Assembly: GCA_036676295.1 (NCBI GenBank)
Contig: JAKFDE010000035.1
Location: 109,389 to 173,388 of the forward strand
Direction: 5' to 3'
DNA: 64,000 nt
From: UBA4416 sp036676295
GTDB lineage: Bacteria; Bacteroidota; Bacteroidia; B-17B0; Aurantibacillaceae
This document shows, piece after piece, positions 16,373 to 26,115 of this stretch. The translations under genes and the position numbers were made by a program. The notes under the pieces are model-generated. The model did not search any database and had not been told where the DNA came from. It worked only from the letters and a program-made list of their open reading frames with translations. Position 1 is the stretch's first letter; the number at the start of each line of letters is the position of its first letter.

Positions 16373-17554
16373 TTATGCAGATTTTGTTAATTGTTGATAT
16401 AATTGTCTCATATCATTTACCAAGCGTTGGTAGCTGAATTTTGAAAGAGCCCATTTTTCGCCTTCGGATTCTGTTTGAGAAATGTTTTTTTTGTCAGCAA
16501 TTGCTTTTTGTAAATTACTGAAAAAAGAGTTTTTGTCTGATACTTCTGAGAGTAAGCCACAATTTGGATGCAATACATCTTCAATACCTCCCACATTAGT
16601 AGACACGACGTATTTCCCTGCTGCCTGAGCTTCTATGATACTGACAGGTGTCCCTTCGTTTAATGAAGTTAAAGTTACAATGTCTAATCCATGTAAGGAC
16701 CATTCCACGTTAGTGATCCAGGAAGTAAATATCACATCCACATTATCTTTTGGATTATTAGAGTAAGTAATACCTAACGATTCGCAGTTTTCTTCAATTA
16801 AGGTTCTGGTGTCACCATCCCCAATAATAAAGGCTTTGAAATTTGTTACACCTGATTTTTTTAAATAAGCAATGGCTTCGATAAACAACCCATGATTCTT
16901 GATTGGCGCTAATCTTCCGATGATTCCTATTGCAATTTGATCATCTCTTAGGTTGTATTTTTCTCTGAATCCTTTTCGGTTTTGTTCTTTATTAAGCGTA
17001 AATCTGGTTAAATCAAAACCTAATGGGATGACATGAATTTTTTCTTTTGGAGCAATTTTAAAGATTTCTGAAAGTTCAGTTTTTTGTTTATTACTGATGG
17101 CAATAATAGCGGTAGATCGCTTTGCTAAATAACGCTCAATTGTTTTGTAAAAGGCTGTTTTAAGTTTACCAAAATAAGAATGGAACACATGGCCATGAAA
17201 CGTATGCACAATAATAGGCACTTTACAATGAATGGCCGCTAAACGGCCAATAGCTCCTGCTTTAGAGGCATGTGTATGTACAATGTCTGGTTTAAATTCT
17301 CGGATCAGTTTTTTGATTTCTTTGTACGCCTGATAATCGGCTTTGAAATTAATTTCACGCTGAAACTGAGTTAACACTCTTGGTTTTAATCCTAATCCTT
17401 CCGGAATATACAAGGAACTGTCTTCTCCTTCTTCTTCAGGACCACCCACCAAAAGGGTTTCAAACTCCGGCTCTAAATATTTGGACAAATAACTTACATT
17501 GTAGGTAATACCTCCAATATTAAAACGGTTGATTATCCTAAGAACTTTTGGCAA
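16373..17554 (-). CDS. Glycosyltransferase family 4 (GT-B fold)
   Basis: The 393-residue protein is a retaining GT-B glycosyltransferase: acceptor domain with FNIGGITYNVSYLSKYL and VHTHASKAGAIGRLAA, and donor domain with IGIIGRLAPIKNHGLF, then LTSLNEGTPVSIIEAQAAGK, the E-x7-E region that binds the nucleotide sugar. It probably adds a sugar to a lipid-linked glycan at the cytoplasmic face; donor unknown. The start is TTG one base after the stop of the Mpl-like gene (TAA-T-TTG), so the two genes are coupled, while the promoter of the export operon lies immediately downstream. Confidence 0.9.
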   Translation of the reverse strand: MPKVLRIINRFNIGGITYNVSYLSKYLEPEFETLLVGGPEEEGEDSSLYIPEGLGLKPRVLTQFQREINFKADYQAYKEIKKLIREFKPDIVHTHASKAGAIGRLAAIHCKVPIIVHTFHGHVFHSYFGKLKTAFYKTIERYLAKRSTAIIAISNKQKTELSEIFKIAPKEKIHVIPLGFDLTRFTLNKEQNRKGFREKYNLRDDQIAIGIIGRLAPIKNHGLFIEAIAYLKKSGVTNFKAFIIGDGDTRTLIEENCESLGITYSNNPKDNVDVIFTSWITNVEWSLHGLDIVTLTSLNEGTPVSIIEAQAAGKYVVSTNVGGIEDVLHPNCGLLSEVSDKNSFFSNLQKAIADKKNISQTESEGEKWALSKFSYQRLVNDMRQLYQQLTKSA

Positions 17555-17555
17555 A

Positions 17556-18923
17556 TTAGTTAAGGTTTAATTCTTTAGATAATTTATTAAAATCTATCCC
17601 GTCAAAATTGCCGGAACTCATCATCAATAATACATGATTTTTTAATGACTTTGTCTTTAGGTAACTCGCCAATACAGCACTTTCAGTAAATACTTTAAGG
17701 TCTTTTCTATTAAAGTAATTTAAAACCTGCTCCTCCGTAATTGGTTTTAGTTTTTTATGTGCAATGGTGTGAGGATTAAAATAGACTATGGCTTCGTCAG
17801 CGTCATTCATTGCACCGTTATATTCAGCTAAAAAAGTTTCGTTCAAACTACTAAAGGTGTGTAGTTCCATACAGGCTAAAACAGAACGCTTACCAAATTG
17901 TTGTTTAACGGCTTGGGTAGTGGCTTTTAGTTTGGATGGTGAATGAGCAAAATCTTTATAGAAAGCAAAATCAGGAGTTTTCATCACCAACTCTAATCGC
18001 TTAGCCGCCCCTTTAAAAGATTGTATAGCATCGTAGAATTGAGCATCCGTTAATCCCAACTTATTACATACTAAACGAGCGCCATTCAAATTCATTAAGT
18101 TATGATTACCAAAGATCTGTAATGGAATTTCTTTTCCATGATCGTTTATAATGGTTGTTCCGTTGTCTATTCTGTGTGTAGGAATAGAGTAGGGTATTTT
18201 TGTGATGTTGTTTTTAATGCCTGATTTAGCCGCTACTTTTTGTAAGTCTGCATCTTCATTACAGTAAATTAATGTTCCGTTAGGCTCTATCAGATCAACA
18301 AATTGTTCAAACTGATTTACGTAAATTTCAAACGTTGGAAACACATTGATGTGATCCCAGGCAATACCACTTAAAATAGCAATATTAGGTTTGTATAAAT
18401 GAAATTTTGGACGTCGGTCAATTGGCGAAGCTAAATATTCATCCCCTTCAATAATGGCAATTGGCGCCTCTTTGGTTAATTTAACCATGGTATTAAATCC
18501 TTCTAATTGTGCACCAACCATAAAGTCGGTGTCCATTTTATGGTAGTTCAATACATGTAAGATCATGGCCGTGATGGTTGTTTTGCCATGGCTGCCGCCA
18601 ATTACCACACGGGTTTTATCTTTAGTAGCTTCATAAATATATTCAGGATAAGAATATACTTTCAATCCCAATTCTTTAGCCTTGATCAATTCCGGATTAT
18701 CTTCTCTGGCGTGCATACCAAGTATCACAGCGTCAATATCAGCTGTTATTTTTTCAGGGAACCAACCAATGGCAGGAGGTAATATTCCGGCATTATTTAA
18801 ACGAGTTTTGGATGGTTCATTTATTTCATCATCGCTACCGGTAACGTTAAATCCTTTTTCGTGTAAGGCCAAGGCCATATTGTGCATGGCACTTCCGCCA
18901 ATGGCAATTAAATGAACGCGCAT
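17556..18923 (-). CDS. mpl: Mpl-like UDP-N-acetylmuramate:murein-tripeptide ligase
   Basis: From ATG 18923 the protein is 455 residues and has the Mur ligase layout: N-terminal Rossmann part (MRVHLIAIGGSAMHNMA), ATP loop GGSHGKTTITAMI, EGDEYLASPIDRRPKF, and C-terminal domain with FKGAAKRLELV and FAHSPSKLKAT. It lacks features of MurC-F biosynthetic ligases and fits Mpl, which re-attaches recycled tripeptide to UDP-MurNAc. The frame is open 15 codons higher but MRVHLIAIGG is the family start. Coupling to a glycosyltransferase is unusual. Cytoplasmic, cell-wall recycling. Confidence 0.85.
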   Translation of the reverse strand: MRVHLIAIGGSAMHNMALALHEKGFNVTGSDDEINEPSKTRLNNAGILPPAIGWFPEKITADIDAVILGMHAREDNPELIKAKELGLKVYSYPEYIYEATKDKTRVVIGGSHGKTTITAMILHVLNYHKMDTDFMVGAQLEGFNTMVKLTKEAPIAIIEGDEYLASPIDRRPKFHLYKPNIAILSGIAWDHINVFPTFEIYVNQFEQFVDLIEPNGTLIYCNEDADLQKVAAKSGIKNNITKIPYSIPTHRIDNGTTIINDHGKEIPLQIFGNHNLMNLNGARLVCNKLGLTDAQFYDAIQSFKGAAKRLELVMKTPDFAFYKDFAHSPSKLKATTQAVKQQFGKRSVLACMELHTFSSLNETFLAEYNGAMNDADEAIVYFNPHTIAHKKLKPITEEQVLNYFNRKDLKVFTESAVLASYLKTKSLKNHVLLMMSSGNFDGIDFNKLSKELNLN

Positions 18924-18968
18924 AATCTGAATCAAATTGTTTAATACGAAGTAAACGTTTTTAAACAA

Positions 18969-18997
18969 AAAATGCAGTCCCGACAGGACTGCATTTT
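18969..18997 (-). terminator. Terminator after the desaturase gene
   Basis: Perfect 12-base arms AAAATGCAGTCC and GGACTGCATTTT around CGACA. It lies after the stop of the desaturase gene (minus strand) and before the Mpl-like gene. Confidence 0.82.
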
Positions 18998-19017
18998 AAA
19001 CATTGTAATGTTAAGTA

Positions 19018-20112
19018 TTAAGCCATTTTAGGCTGACCTAACAGGTATAATAATTTTGCATGTGAAGCTACTGCCCCAACAAATGTTTTTTTAGTGTAAT
19101 AAGGCAAATTAAATTCTTTAGCTGTTTGTTCAATAATTGGAGCTAATTTTTTGTAGTGAACATGGCAAATGTTCGGAAACAAATGATGTTCTACCTGGAA
19201 ATTCAATCCACCAACAAACCAAGAGAAAGCCCAGCTTTTTTGAGCAAAATTAGTTGTTGTTTTTAATTGGTGAACTGCCCAATCGTCTTCCATGTTTCCT
19301 GTTGAATCAGGCAATGGATATTCTGTCATTTCAATAACGTGAGCCGGTTGAAAGATCAATGCTAAGATCATACCGCAAGTAAAATGCATAATTGCCCAAC
19401 CTGCTAATACCTGATACCATGGGTTTTCCATAATTAATAATGGTAATCCAAGGCTATAACCTAAATAAAACATTTTATTAAGGACTAATAAAAACAACTG
19501 TTTTTTGTAGGTTGTTTTTTTAATGGTTAATAAGCCCATTTTATTATAACGTGCTAATTGCTGGAAATCTTTAGTAGTTGCCCACATAATAGTCATTAAA
19601 CCATAAAAGAACCAGGCATATAAAAACTGGTATTTGTGAATTTTTTTATATTCAGCATGTGGATCAAAACGTAAAAACCCCGGAGGTGCAATATCCTCAT
19701 CATGCTCGTGAATGTTGGTATAAGTATGGTGCAACGTATTGTGTTGTAATTGCCAGTTGATAGAACTACCGCCAATAAAGTTCATGCTACGGCACATTAG
19801 GGCATTTAATTTAGCATTGCGGGCATACGAACCGTGGTTGGCATCGTGCATAATGGATAATCCAATGCCGCTCATTCCAAATCCCATGATCACACATAAT
19901 AACGACTGGATCCAAAGGTTATCAAAAGTGTTAAAAATCAGAAGGAAAAATGGGGTAAAATATAAGGCAAACATAAAAATGGATTTGATCACCATTTTAT
20001 AGTTACCGTAACGAGAAAGGTTATTTGCTTTGAAATATTCGTCAACTCTTTTTTTAGCTGTTAAATAGAATGAACGATTGGCATTATTAAATCTAATTGT
20101 ATGGGTACTCAT
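19018..20112 (-). CDS. Membrane fatty acid desaturase
   Basis: The 364-residue polytopic protein has the three histidine boxes of membrane di-iron desaturases: HDANHGSY, QHNTLHHTYTN and QVEHHLFP. The Q in place of the first H of the third box (QVEHH) is typical of front-end (delta-5/delta-6 type) desaturases, though no fused cytochrome b5 domain is present. Four or so hydrophobic segments anchor it in the inner membrane. It would introduce a double bond in an acyl chain; the regioselectivity cannot be read here. A -33/-10 promoter lies at 20137-20167 and a terminator at 18969, so it is monocistronic. Confidence 0.93.
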   Translation of the reverse strand: MSTHTIRFNNANRSFYLTAKKRVDEYFKANNLSRYGNYKMVIKSIFMFALYFTPFFLLIFNTFDNLWIQSLLCVIMGFGMSGIGLSIMHDANHGSYARNAKLNALMCRSMNFIGGSSINWQLQHNTLHHTYTNIHEHDEDIAPPGFLRFDPHAEYKKIHKYQFLYAWFFYGLMTIMWATTKDFQQLARYNKMGLLTIKKTTYKKQLFLLVLNKMFYLGYSLGLPLLIMENPWYQVLAGWAIMHFTCGMILALIFQPAHVIEMTEYPLPDSTGNMEDDWAVHQLKTTTNFAQKSWAFSWFVGGLNFQVEHHLFPNICHVHYKKLAPIIEQTAKEFNLPYYTKKTFVGAVASHAKLLYLLGQPKMA

Positions 20113-20136
20113 TTTTGGGTTTTATTATTTGAAAGA

Positions 20137-20167
20137 CAAAGATAAGGCTAAAATCATGAAATGTCAA
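20137..20167 (-). promoter_or_regulatory. Promoter of the desaturase gene
   Basis: The minus strand reads TTG (20167-20165), a 20-base spacer and TATCTTTG (20144-20137), a perfect match to the phylum consensus, 24 bases before the ATG. Confidence 0.68.
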
Positions 20168-20236
20168 TTTGCTAAATTGTTAATAATGAACAAAATAACG
20201 TTATTAAAATTGAGGGTTTCCTGCTTTTTATGTCTT

Positions 20237-21382
20237 TTAGTTAGATAAATTCAGGTTATAAAGCGATAAAACCCGATTCGTTAGTTTTTTAACATCTTCG
20301 AGTGTAGTTTGGATTCCTAATGAAAAACGGATCGAATTCTCAGATTCTTCTTTAGTTAAACCCATGGCTTGTAAAACATGAGAGGGTTCTTTATGGGCTG
20401 ACGTGCAGGCAGAACCTAATGACACGGCATAATCCGTCTTTATTTGTGAAAAAACAGAGTTTCCGTCTTTTAAAGGCGGGAAATATAAATTAGAGGTATT
20501 GTATAATCGGTAACGTGTTGAACCATTGATTCTTAAGTCAGGTATCTCTAATAACTGATGTTCCAGATAGCCTCTTAATTTGGAAACATTGGCGCTATTA
20601 TCCCAATAATCGTTTTGAGCCAACTCGCAGGCTTTGCCTAATCCAACGATTCCGGTTACGTTTAAAGTGCCGCTACGCTTATTGTTTTCGTGACCGCCGC
20701 CATGTAATAAGGGAATAAGGCTTACTCTTGGATCTTTTCTTCTCACATATAAAGCACCGACACCTTTTGGTCCGTATAATTTATGTGCAGAAATACAGCA
20801 CAGATCCAAACCCATTTCATTCACATCCATGGATAGCTTACCCGCTAATTGGGTGGTATCGCTAAAAAACAAAGCGTTGTGCTGGTGTATGATCTGAGAG
20901 ATCTTTTCCAGATCTTGTATAACGCCTGTTTCGTTATTAGCTGCCATGATACATACCAAAATGGTTTTATCGGTAAAGCTGTTTTGTAACTCTTCCAGAT
21001 CAATGCGACCTTCTCTATCTACATTTAAATAGGTAATGCTTGCACCTTTTTCTTCTAAATAAGTACACACATCCAAAACTGCTTTGTGTTCTGTTTTGCA
21101 GGTAATGATATGGTTGCCTTTAGTTTGGTAAGCTTCGTAAACTCCCTTGATGGCCGTATTGATCGATTCAGTTGACCCGGAAGTAAAGACTATTTCATTG
21201 GCTTCGGCATTAATGAGATCTGCCACTTGTTGTCTGGCTTTTTCAATAGCACCTTGCGCATACCAGCCAAATTGATGGGTATTACTGGATGCATTACCAA
21301 AATGTTCGGTAAAGTAAGGGAGCATTTCTGCTAAAACCCTAGTATCAACAGGCGTGGTGGCATTGTAATCCAGGTAAACCAT
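20237..21382 (-). CDS. Cysteine desulfurase (NifS/IscS family)
   Basis: The 381-residue PLP enzyme takes sulfur from L-cysteine for Fe-S clusters or tRNA thiolation. MVYLDYNATTPVD is the family start; the PLP lysine is in SAHKLYGPKGVGALY, and the persulfide cysteine sits in SLGSACTSAHKEPSHVL near the C terminus. The length and GSACTS loop fit the NifS/IscS class. It follows argS by only two bases and is likely cotranscribed with it. No scaffold (IscU) gene is nearby, so a housekeeping tRNA or Fe-S role cannot be distinguished. Confidence 0.92.
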   Translation of the reverse strand: MVYLDYNATTPVDTRVLAEMLPYFTEHFGNASSNTHQFGWYAQGAIEKARQQVADLINAEANEIVFTSGSTESINTAIKGVYEAYQTKGNHIITCKTEHKAVLDVCTYLEEKGASITYLNVDREGRIDLEELQNSFTDKTILVCIMAANNETGVIQDLEKISQIIHQHNALFFSDTTQLAGKLSMDVNEMGLDLCCISAHKLYGPKGVGALYVRRKDPRVSLIPLLHGGGHENNKRSGTLNVTGIVGLGKACELAQNDYWDNSANVSKLRGYLEHQLLEIPDLRINGSTRYRLYNTSNLYFPPLKDGNSVFSQIKTDYAVSLGSACTSAHKEPSHVLQAMGLTKEESENSIRFSLGIQTTLEDVKKLTNRVLSLYNLNLSN

Positions 21383-21384
21383 AG

Positions 21385-23175
21385 TTACATTCTTTCAGGA
21401 ACATTAATGCCAAGGCACATCATTCCGTTTTTTATAATTTTAGCTGTTGTATCAATTAGCTTTATTCTGAATTCCTTTATAGCAGTGTTTTCTTCTTTTA
21501 AAACAGAACATTCGTTATAGAACTGATTGAATGATTTTGCTAATTCATAAATGTAATTGGCAACCACAGCAGGGCTGTAGGTATTTGCAGCTTCCTCTAA
21601 AATTTTAGAAAAATCATATTGAAGTTTGATCAGTTCTTTTTCTTTTTCATGCAATTGAATGGTAGTGGAGATAGAAATAGAATCGGTACTTTTTTCATAA
21701 TCTCTTAAGATCGATTTAATACGTGCATGAGCATACTGGATGAAGGGGCCTGTGTTTCCGTGAAGATCGATACTTTCTTTAGGATCAAACAGCATTTTCT
21801 TTTTAGGATCTACTTTTAAAATAAAATATTTTAAAGCACCCATGCCTATTGTATTATATAATTGTTCCTTTTCTTCGTTTGAAAAATGATCAATTTTACC
21901 CGACTCTTCGCTGGTTTCCTTGGCAGTAACTACCATGCCATCCATTAAGTCATCGGCATCAACTACGGTTCCTTCGCGGCTTTTCATTTTCCCTTCAGGT
22001 AATTCCACCATCCCGTATGATAAATGGTAACATTCTTTAGCCCAATCGTAGCCTAGCTTTTCTAATGATTTGAATAATACTTTAAAGTGGTAATCCTGCT
22101 CATTACCTACAGTGTAGATCATCTGGCTGATCTTTGGAAATTCTTTAAAACGTTCGATGGCAGTTCCCAGATCCTGAGTAATGTAAACCGAAGTACCATC
22201 GCTACGCAATACTACTTTTTCATCCAACCCTTCTTTAGTCAAGTCAATACAAACACTGCCATTTTCTTTTTTGTAAAATACACCTTTTGCAAGGCCCTCT
22301 GTTACAACTTCTTTTCCTAAAATGTAAGTATTGCTTTCGTAATACATTTTGTCAAAATCAACCCCCAGTTTTTTGTAAGAAATTGCAAAACCGTCGTACA
22401 CCCAGCCATTCATCATCTTCCACAAGTCAATCGTTTCTTTATCGCTGGCTTCCCATTTGCGCAACATGTCTTGTGTTTGTAACATAATAGGTGCTTGTTT
22501 TTCAGCATCTTCTTTGGTTACACCACTATCTATTAATGTTTGAATTTCCTTTTTATAAGCTTTGTCGTACTCTACATAATATTTTCCTACCAAATGGTCA
22601 CCTTTCATTCCGCTTGATTGAGGAGTTTCTCCATTACCAAATAATTTCCAGGCAAGCATACTTTTACAAATATGAATGCCACGGTCGTTTACCAGGTTTA
22701 CTTTGATCACATCGTGACCTTGAGTTTTTAAAATAGTGGCAACTGAATAACCTAATAAATTATTACGCACATGGCCCAAATGCAAGGGTTTATTTGTGTT
22801 TGGAGAGGAATACTCCAACATGATCTGTTTGCCACTGCTGTTGGCTGGTTTTATACCATAATTGTTTTCTTTACTGATGCTGTTAAATTCATTTACCCAA
22901 AAATCGTTAGATAAAGAAAAGTTTAAGAATCCCTTTACTACATTGAATTTTGTAATAGCCGGATTGGCTTTTAATAAGGCTTCACCAATTAATTCACCTG
23001 TTTTTTCGGGAGTAGCTTTGGCAGCTTTGATGTATGGAAAGGTTACTAAAGTATAATCACCTTCAAACTCTTTTTTTGTTTTTTGAAGAATAATATCGTT
23101 TGAAGTGCTTGTTAAACCAAATAATTCGTTAACAATGGGGGAGATGGTATCAGATAAAAAATGCTCAATGTTCAT
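21385..23175 (-). CDS. argS: Arginyl-tRNA synthetase
   Basis: The 596-residue class I synthetase charges tRNA-Arg. The HIGH motif appears as NKPLHLGHVRNN near residue 125, preceded by the N-terminal Add-1 domain. The KMSKS equivalent is the loop GKMKSREGTVV, typical of ArgS, and the C-terminal DALR anticodon-binding domain includes YAHARIKSILRDYE and SFNQFYNEC. Length is normal. It heads a two-gene unit with the cysteine desulfurase and is divergent from the epimerase gene at 23272. Confidence 0.98.
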   Translation of the reverse strand: MNIEHFLSDTISPIVNELFGLTSTSNDIILQKTKKEFEGDYTLVTFPYIKAAKATPEKTGELIGEALLKANPAITKFNVVKGFLNFSLSNDFWVNEFNSISKENNYGIKPANSSGKQIMLEYSSPNTNKPLHLGHVRNNLLGYSVATILKTQGHDVIKVNLVNDRGIHICKSMLAWKLFGNGETPQSSGMKGDHLVGKYYVEYDKAYKKEIQTLIDSGVTKEDAEKQAPIMLQTQDMLRKWEASDKETIDLWKMMNGWVYDGFAISYKKLGVDFDKMYYESNTYILGKEVVTEGLAKGVFYKKENGSVCIDLTKEGLDEKVVLRSDGTSVYITQDLGTAIERFKEFPKISQMIYTVGNEQDYHFKVLFKSLEKLGYDWAKECYHLSYGMVELPEGKMKSREGTVVDADDLMDGMVVTAKETSEESGKIDHFSNEEKEQLYNTIGMGALKYFILKVDPKKKMLFDPKESIDLHGNTGPFIQYAHARIKSILRDYEKSTDSISISTTIQLHEKEKELIKLQYDFSKILEEAANTYSPAVVANYIYELAKSFNQFYNECSVLKEENTAIKEFRIKLIDTTAKIIKNGMMCLGINVPERM

Positions 23176-23271
23176 GGGCTAAAAATACAATAATTTGTTT
23201 TATGATTTAACGAAATCATAAGGCTTTATTTAAGGTATTTATAGTATATTCGTTCCTATATTTTTTGATTT

Positions 23272-24219
23272 ATGAAGAAGATTTTAGTTACCGGTGGTGC
23301 CGGAAATGTTGGTAGTGCTTTAGTAGAGAAATTAATTTTAGATAAAGACAATTTTGTAGTAGTAGTCGATAATCTGTCAACAGGTTTTTTATCAAAGCTT
23401 CCATCCGAAGAACATGATAACTGGAAGTTCATTAAGGCTGATGTTAATGATTATAGAGATATTTCATCTATCATGTTAGCCTATAATTTTCATTATGTGT
23501 ATCATTTTGCAGCCGTAGTGGGAGTTATTCGTACTCAGGAAAATCCGGTGAGTGTATTGGACGATATTTCCGGAATCAAACATATTTTAAGTTTAGCGAA
23601 AAACTCTTCTGTCAAACATGTATTCTTTTCTTCTTCTTCCGAAGTTTATGGCGAACCGGTTGAATTGCCTCAACATGAACATCGTACACCTTTAAATTCC
23701 CGTGTACCATATGCTGTGGTTAAAAATGTAGGTGAATGTTTTTTCAGAAGCTACGAACAGGAATTTGGATTACAGTACACTATTTTCAGATTTTTTAATA
23801 CTTACGGCCCAAGCCAAAGTACTGATTTTGTAGTGTCTCGTTTTATTGCATTGGCTCTCAAAAATCAGGATATTACCATTTATGGTGATGGTTCTCAAAC
23901 CCGTACATTTACTTATGTGGATGATACGGTTGATACCATTATTCAAATTATGAATAAGAAATTATTGGCAAATGATGTGATCAATATTGGATGTGATAAA
24001 TTAACAACAATATTAGACTTGGCTAAACTGGTTATTAAAATAACAGGCAGTAAATCTAACATCGTTCATTTACCACCATTAAAAGAAGGTGATATGACTC
24101 GCCGTCAGCCCGACAATAATAAAATGCGCGAGATATTAGGCAGAGAGTTAATTACAATTGATGACGGCATTAAACGCATGGTTGCCAGCGAAAAATATTT
24201 AAGATCTATTGGATTGTAA
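23272..24219 (+). CDS. Extended SDR nucleotide-sugar epimerase/dehydratase
   Basis: The 315-residue protein has the NAD loop GGAGNVGSALVEKL, a Ser-rich catalytic loop (FFSSSSEVYGEP), the YAVVK catalytic pair and RFFNTYGPSQ, all typical of UDP-sugar 4-epimerases and UDP-glucuronate decarboxylases. The substrate cannot be decided from sequence; QPDNNKM near the C terminus is the usual sugar-binding tail. The AsnB-like gene begins three bases after its stop and a glycosyltransferase follows, so it likely supplies a nucleotide sugar to that cluster. Confidence 0.9.
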   Translation: MKKILVTGGAGNVGSALVEKLILDKDNFVVVVDNLSTGFLSKLPSEEHDNWKFIKADVNDYRDISSIMLAYNFHYVYHFAAVVGVIRTQENPVSVLDDISGIKHILSLAKNSSVKHVFFSSSSEVYGEPVELPQHEHRTPLNSRVPYAVVKNVGECFFRSYEQEFGLQYTIFRFFNTYGPSQSTDFVVSRFIALALKNQDITIYGDGSQTRTFTYVDDTVDTIIQIMNKKLLANDVINIGCDKLTTILDLAKLVIKITGSKSNIVHLPPLKEGDMTRRQPDNNKMREILGRELITIDDGIKRMVASEKYLRSIGL

Positions 24220-24222
24220 GTT

Positions 24223-26115
24223 ATGTGTGGAATTACAGGCATTGTTGGCACTCAAATAAACAATTCTGTTTATCAGCAAGCCATTCAAAAAATGACAGAC
24301 GCCATTGCGCATCGCGGTCCAAATTCGCAAGGTGTTTGGAACGACGAGCATTGTTTTTTAGGACATCGTCGCCTTTCTATTATTGATCTTTCTGAAGCCG
24401 GTAACCAACCTTTCTTTTCTCAAGACGGAAGGTATGTGATGGTTTATAATGGTGAATTATATAACTACAAAGAAATTAAATTAGAACTTCAACGTGTACA
24501 ACACGGTTCAACTCAACTTCCTTATATTTTTAAAACCAATACTGATACCGAAGTTATTTTAGCGGCGTATTTGCGTTGGGGAGTGGAGTGTATGCAGCGA
24601 TTCAACGGTATGTTTGCTTTTTCTATCTGGGATAAAGTAGAACAGAAGTTAGTGGTTGTAAGAGACAGGCTTGGTATTAAACCGGTGTACTATCAATTTA
24701 AAAATAATCAATTATTGTTTGCTTCTGAGATCAGAGCGTTGATCCAATCAGGTTTAATTGAAAAGAAATTGAATTTAAAATCAGTAGCGGAATATGTTCA
24801 GTACACAACCGTTCATGCACCTAATACCATTTTACAGGATGTATCGATGCTGATGCCGGGGCATTTTTTAGAATATAAAAATGGAGAATTAAAACATTTT
24901 CAATATTGGAATATCAATAATTACACTAAAACCAAACAAGATCTTTCTTATCAGGAAACTTGTGCAAAAGTGAATGAATTACTGACTCAGTCTGTGGAAC
25001 GCCGCTTAGTGGCAGATGTTCCGTTTGGCGCTTTTTTATCGGGAGGTATTGATAGTAGTGCGGTGGTTGGTTTAATGAGTAAAGTATCGTCCGAAAAAGT
25101 AAGAACCTTTAATGTAAGTTTTGATGAAGGCGAATTTTCGGAAGCAAAATATGCGAAACAAATTGCTGAAAAATTTAATACAGAACATCACGAAATTAAA
25201 TTAACGCCTAACGATTTCTTAAAACAATTACCTGAAGCGTTAAATGCTATTGATCATCCGAGTGGTGATGGCCCAAATAGTTACATTGTATCAAAAGCTA
25301 CAAAACAAGCCGGAATAACTATGGCTTTATCAGGTTTAGGAGGAGATGAATTATTTGCCGGTTATGATATATTCAAACGTTTTTATGAATTAGAAAAAAA
25401 AGCCTGGCTAAATATTGTTCCGGGTTTTGGAAGAAGTTTGGGCGGGAAAATTATTTCGGCTAAAAAGAAATCAGTGCAAGGTGATAAAACGGCGGAGATA
25501 TTAGCATTGGATAGATTGGATGGATTTAATGCTTATCCGATTAATCGTAAATTATTCAATCAAAAAGATTATAGTTCCTTGCTAAAGGAAAAATATAACT
25601 CGGATAATTTTATTAAAAATATCATTAAGAAAAGTACCACTGATAAAGAACATATTTTAAGTCGTGTTTCCTTATTTGAAATGCAAACGTATATGCAAAA
25701 CGTTTTATTACGCGATGCTGATCAGATGAGTATGGCCGTGGCTTTAGAAGTGCGTGTGCCATTTTTGGATTATAAATTAGTTGAGTTTGCTCTAAGTGTA
25801 AAAGACGAGTACAAATACCCACATACCCAGAAAAAATTATTAGTGGATTCGCTAGGTGATCTATTGCCGGATAATATTGTGAATCGTCCGAAAATGGGAT
25901 TTGTATTGCCTTGGAAAGACTGGATCAAAGAAGATTTAAGAGATTTTTGCGAAGAAAATATTGTGCAATTTTCTAAACGTGGTTTTGTAAATAGAGAAGC
26001 TGTTTTGTTAATATGGAATCGCTTTTTAAACAACGATCCAAAAATTACCTGGAGTAGGGTGTGGCATTTAGTCGTATTAAATAACTGGATAAATACACAT
26101 CAGATTGAAGCCTAA
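24223..26115 (+). CDS. asnB: AsnB-like glutamine-dependent asparagine synthetase
   Basis: The 630-residue protein starts MCGITGIVG, where Cys2 is the glutaminase nucleophile, followed by the Ntn-hydrolase half and then a synthetase half with the PP-loop LSGGIDSSAVVGLMS. It would make asparagine from aspartate, or transfer an amide to a sugar acid. Homologues in polysaccharide clusters (WbpS-like) often do the latter, and here it lies between a nucleotide-sugar epimerase and a glycosyltransferase. Length fits AsnB. The sugar amidation role is inference; the AsnB fold is certain. Confidence 0.93.
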   Translation: MCGITGIVGTQINNSVYQQAIQKMTDAIAHRGPNSQGVWNDEHCFLGHRRLSIIDLSEAGNQPFFSQDGRYVMVYNGELYNYKEIKLELQRVQHGSTQLPYIFKTNTDTEVILAAYLRWGVECMQRFNGMFAFSIWDKVEQKLVVVRDRLGIKPVYYQFKNNQLLFASEIRALIQSGLIEKKLNLKSVAEYVQYTTVHAPNTILQDVSMLMPGHFLEYKNGELKHFQYWNINNYTKTKQDLSYQETCAKVNELLTQSVERRLVADVPFGAFLSGGIDSSAVVGLMSKVSSEKVRTFNVSFDEGEFSEAKYAKQIAEKFNTEHHEIKLTPNDFLKQLPEALNAIDHPSGDGPNSYIVSKATKQAGITMALSGLGGDELFAGYDIFKRFYELEKKAWLNIVPGFGRSLGGKIISAKKKSVQGDKTAEILALDRLDGFNAYPINRKLFNQKDYSSLLKEKYNSDNFIKNIIKKSTTDKEHILSRVSLFEMQTYMQNVLLRDADQMSMAVALEVRVPFLDYKLVEFALSVKDEYKYPHTQKKLLVDSLGDLLPDNIVNRPKMGFVLPWKDWIKEDLRDFCEENIVQFSKRGFVNREAVLLIWNRFLNNDPKITWSRVWHLVVLNNWINTHQIEA

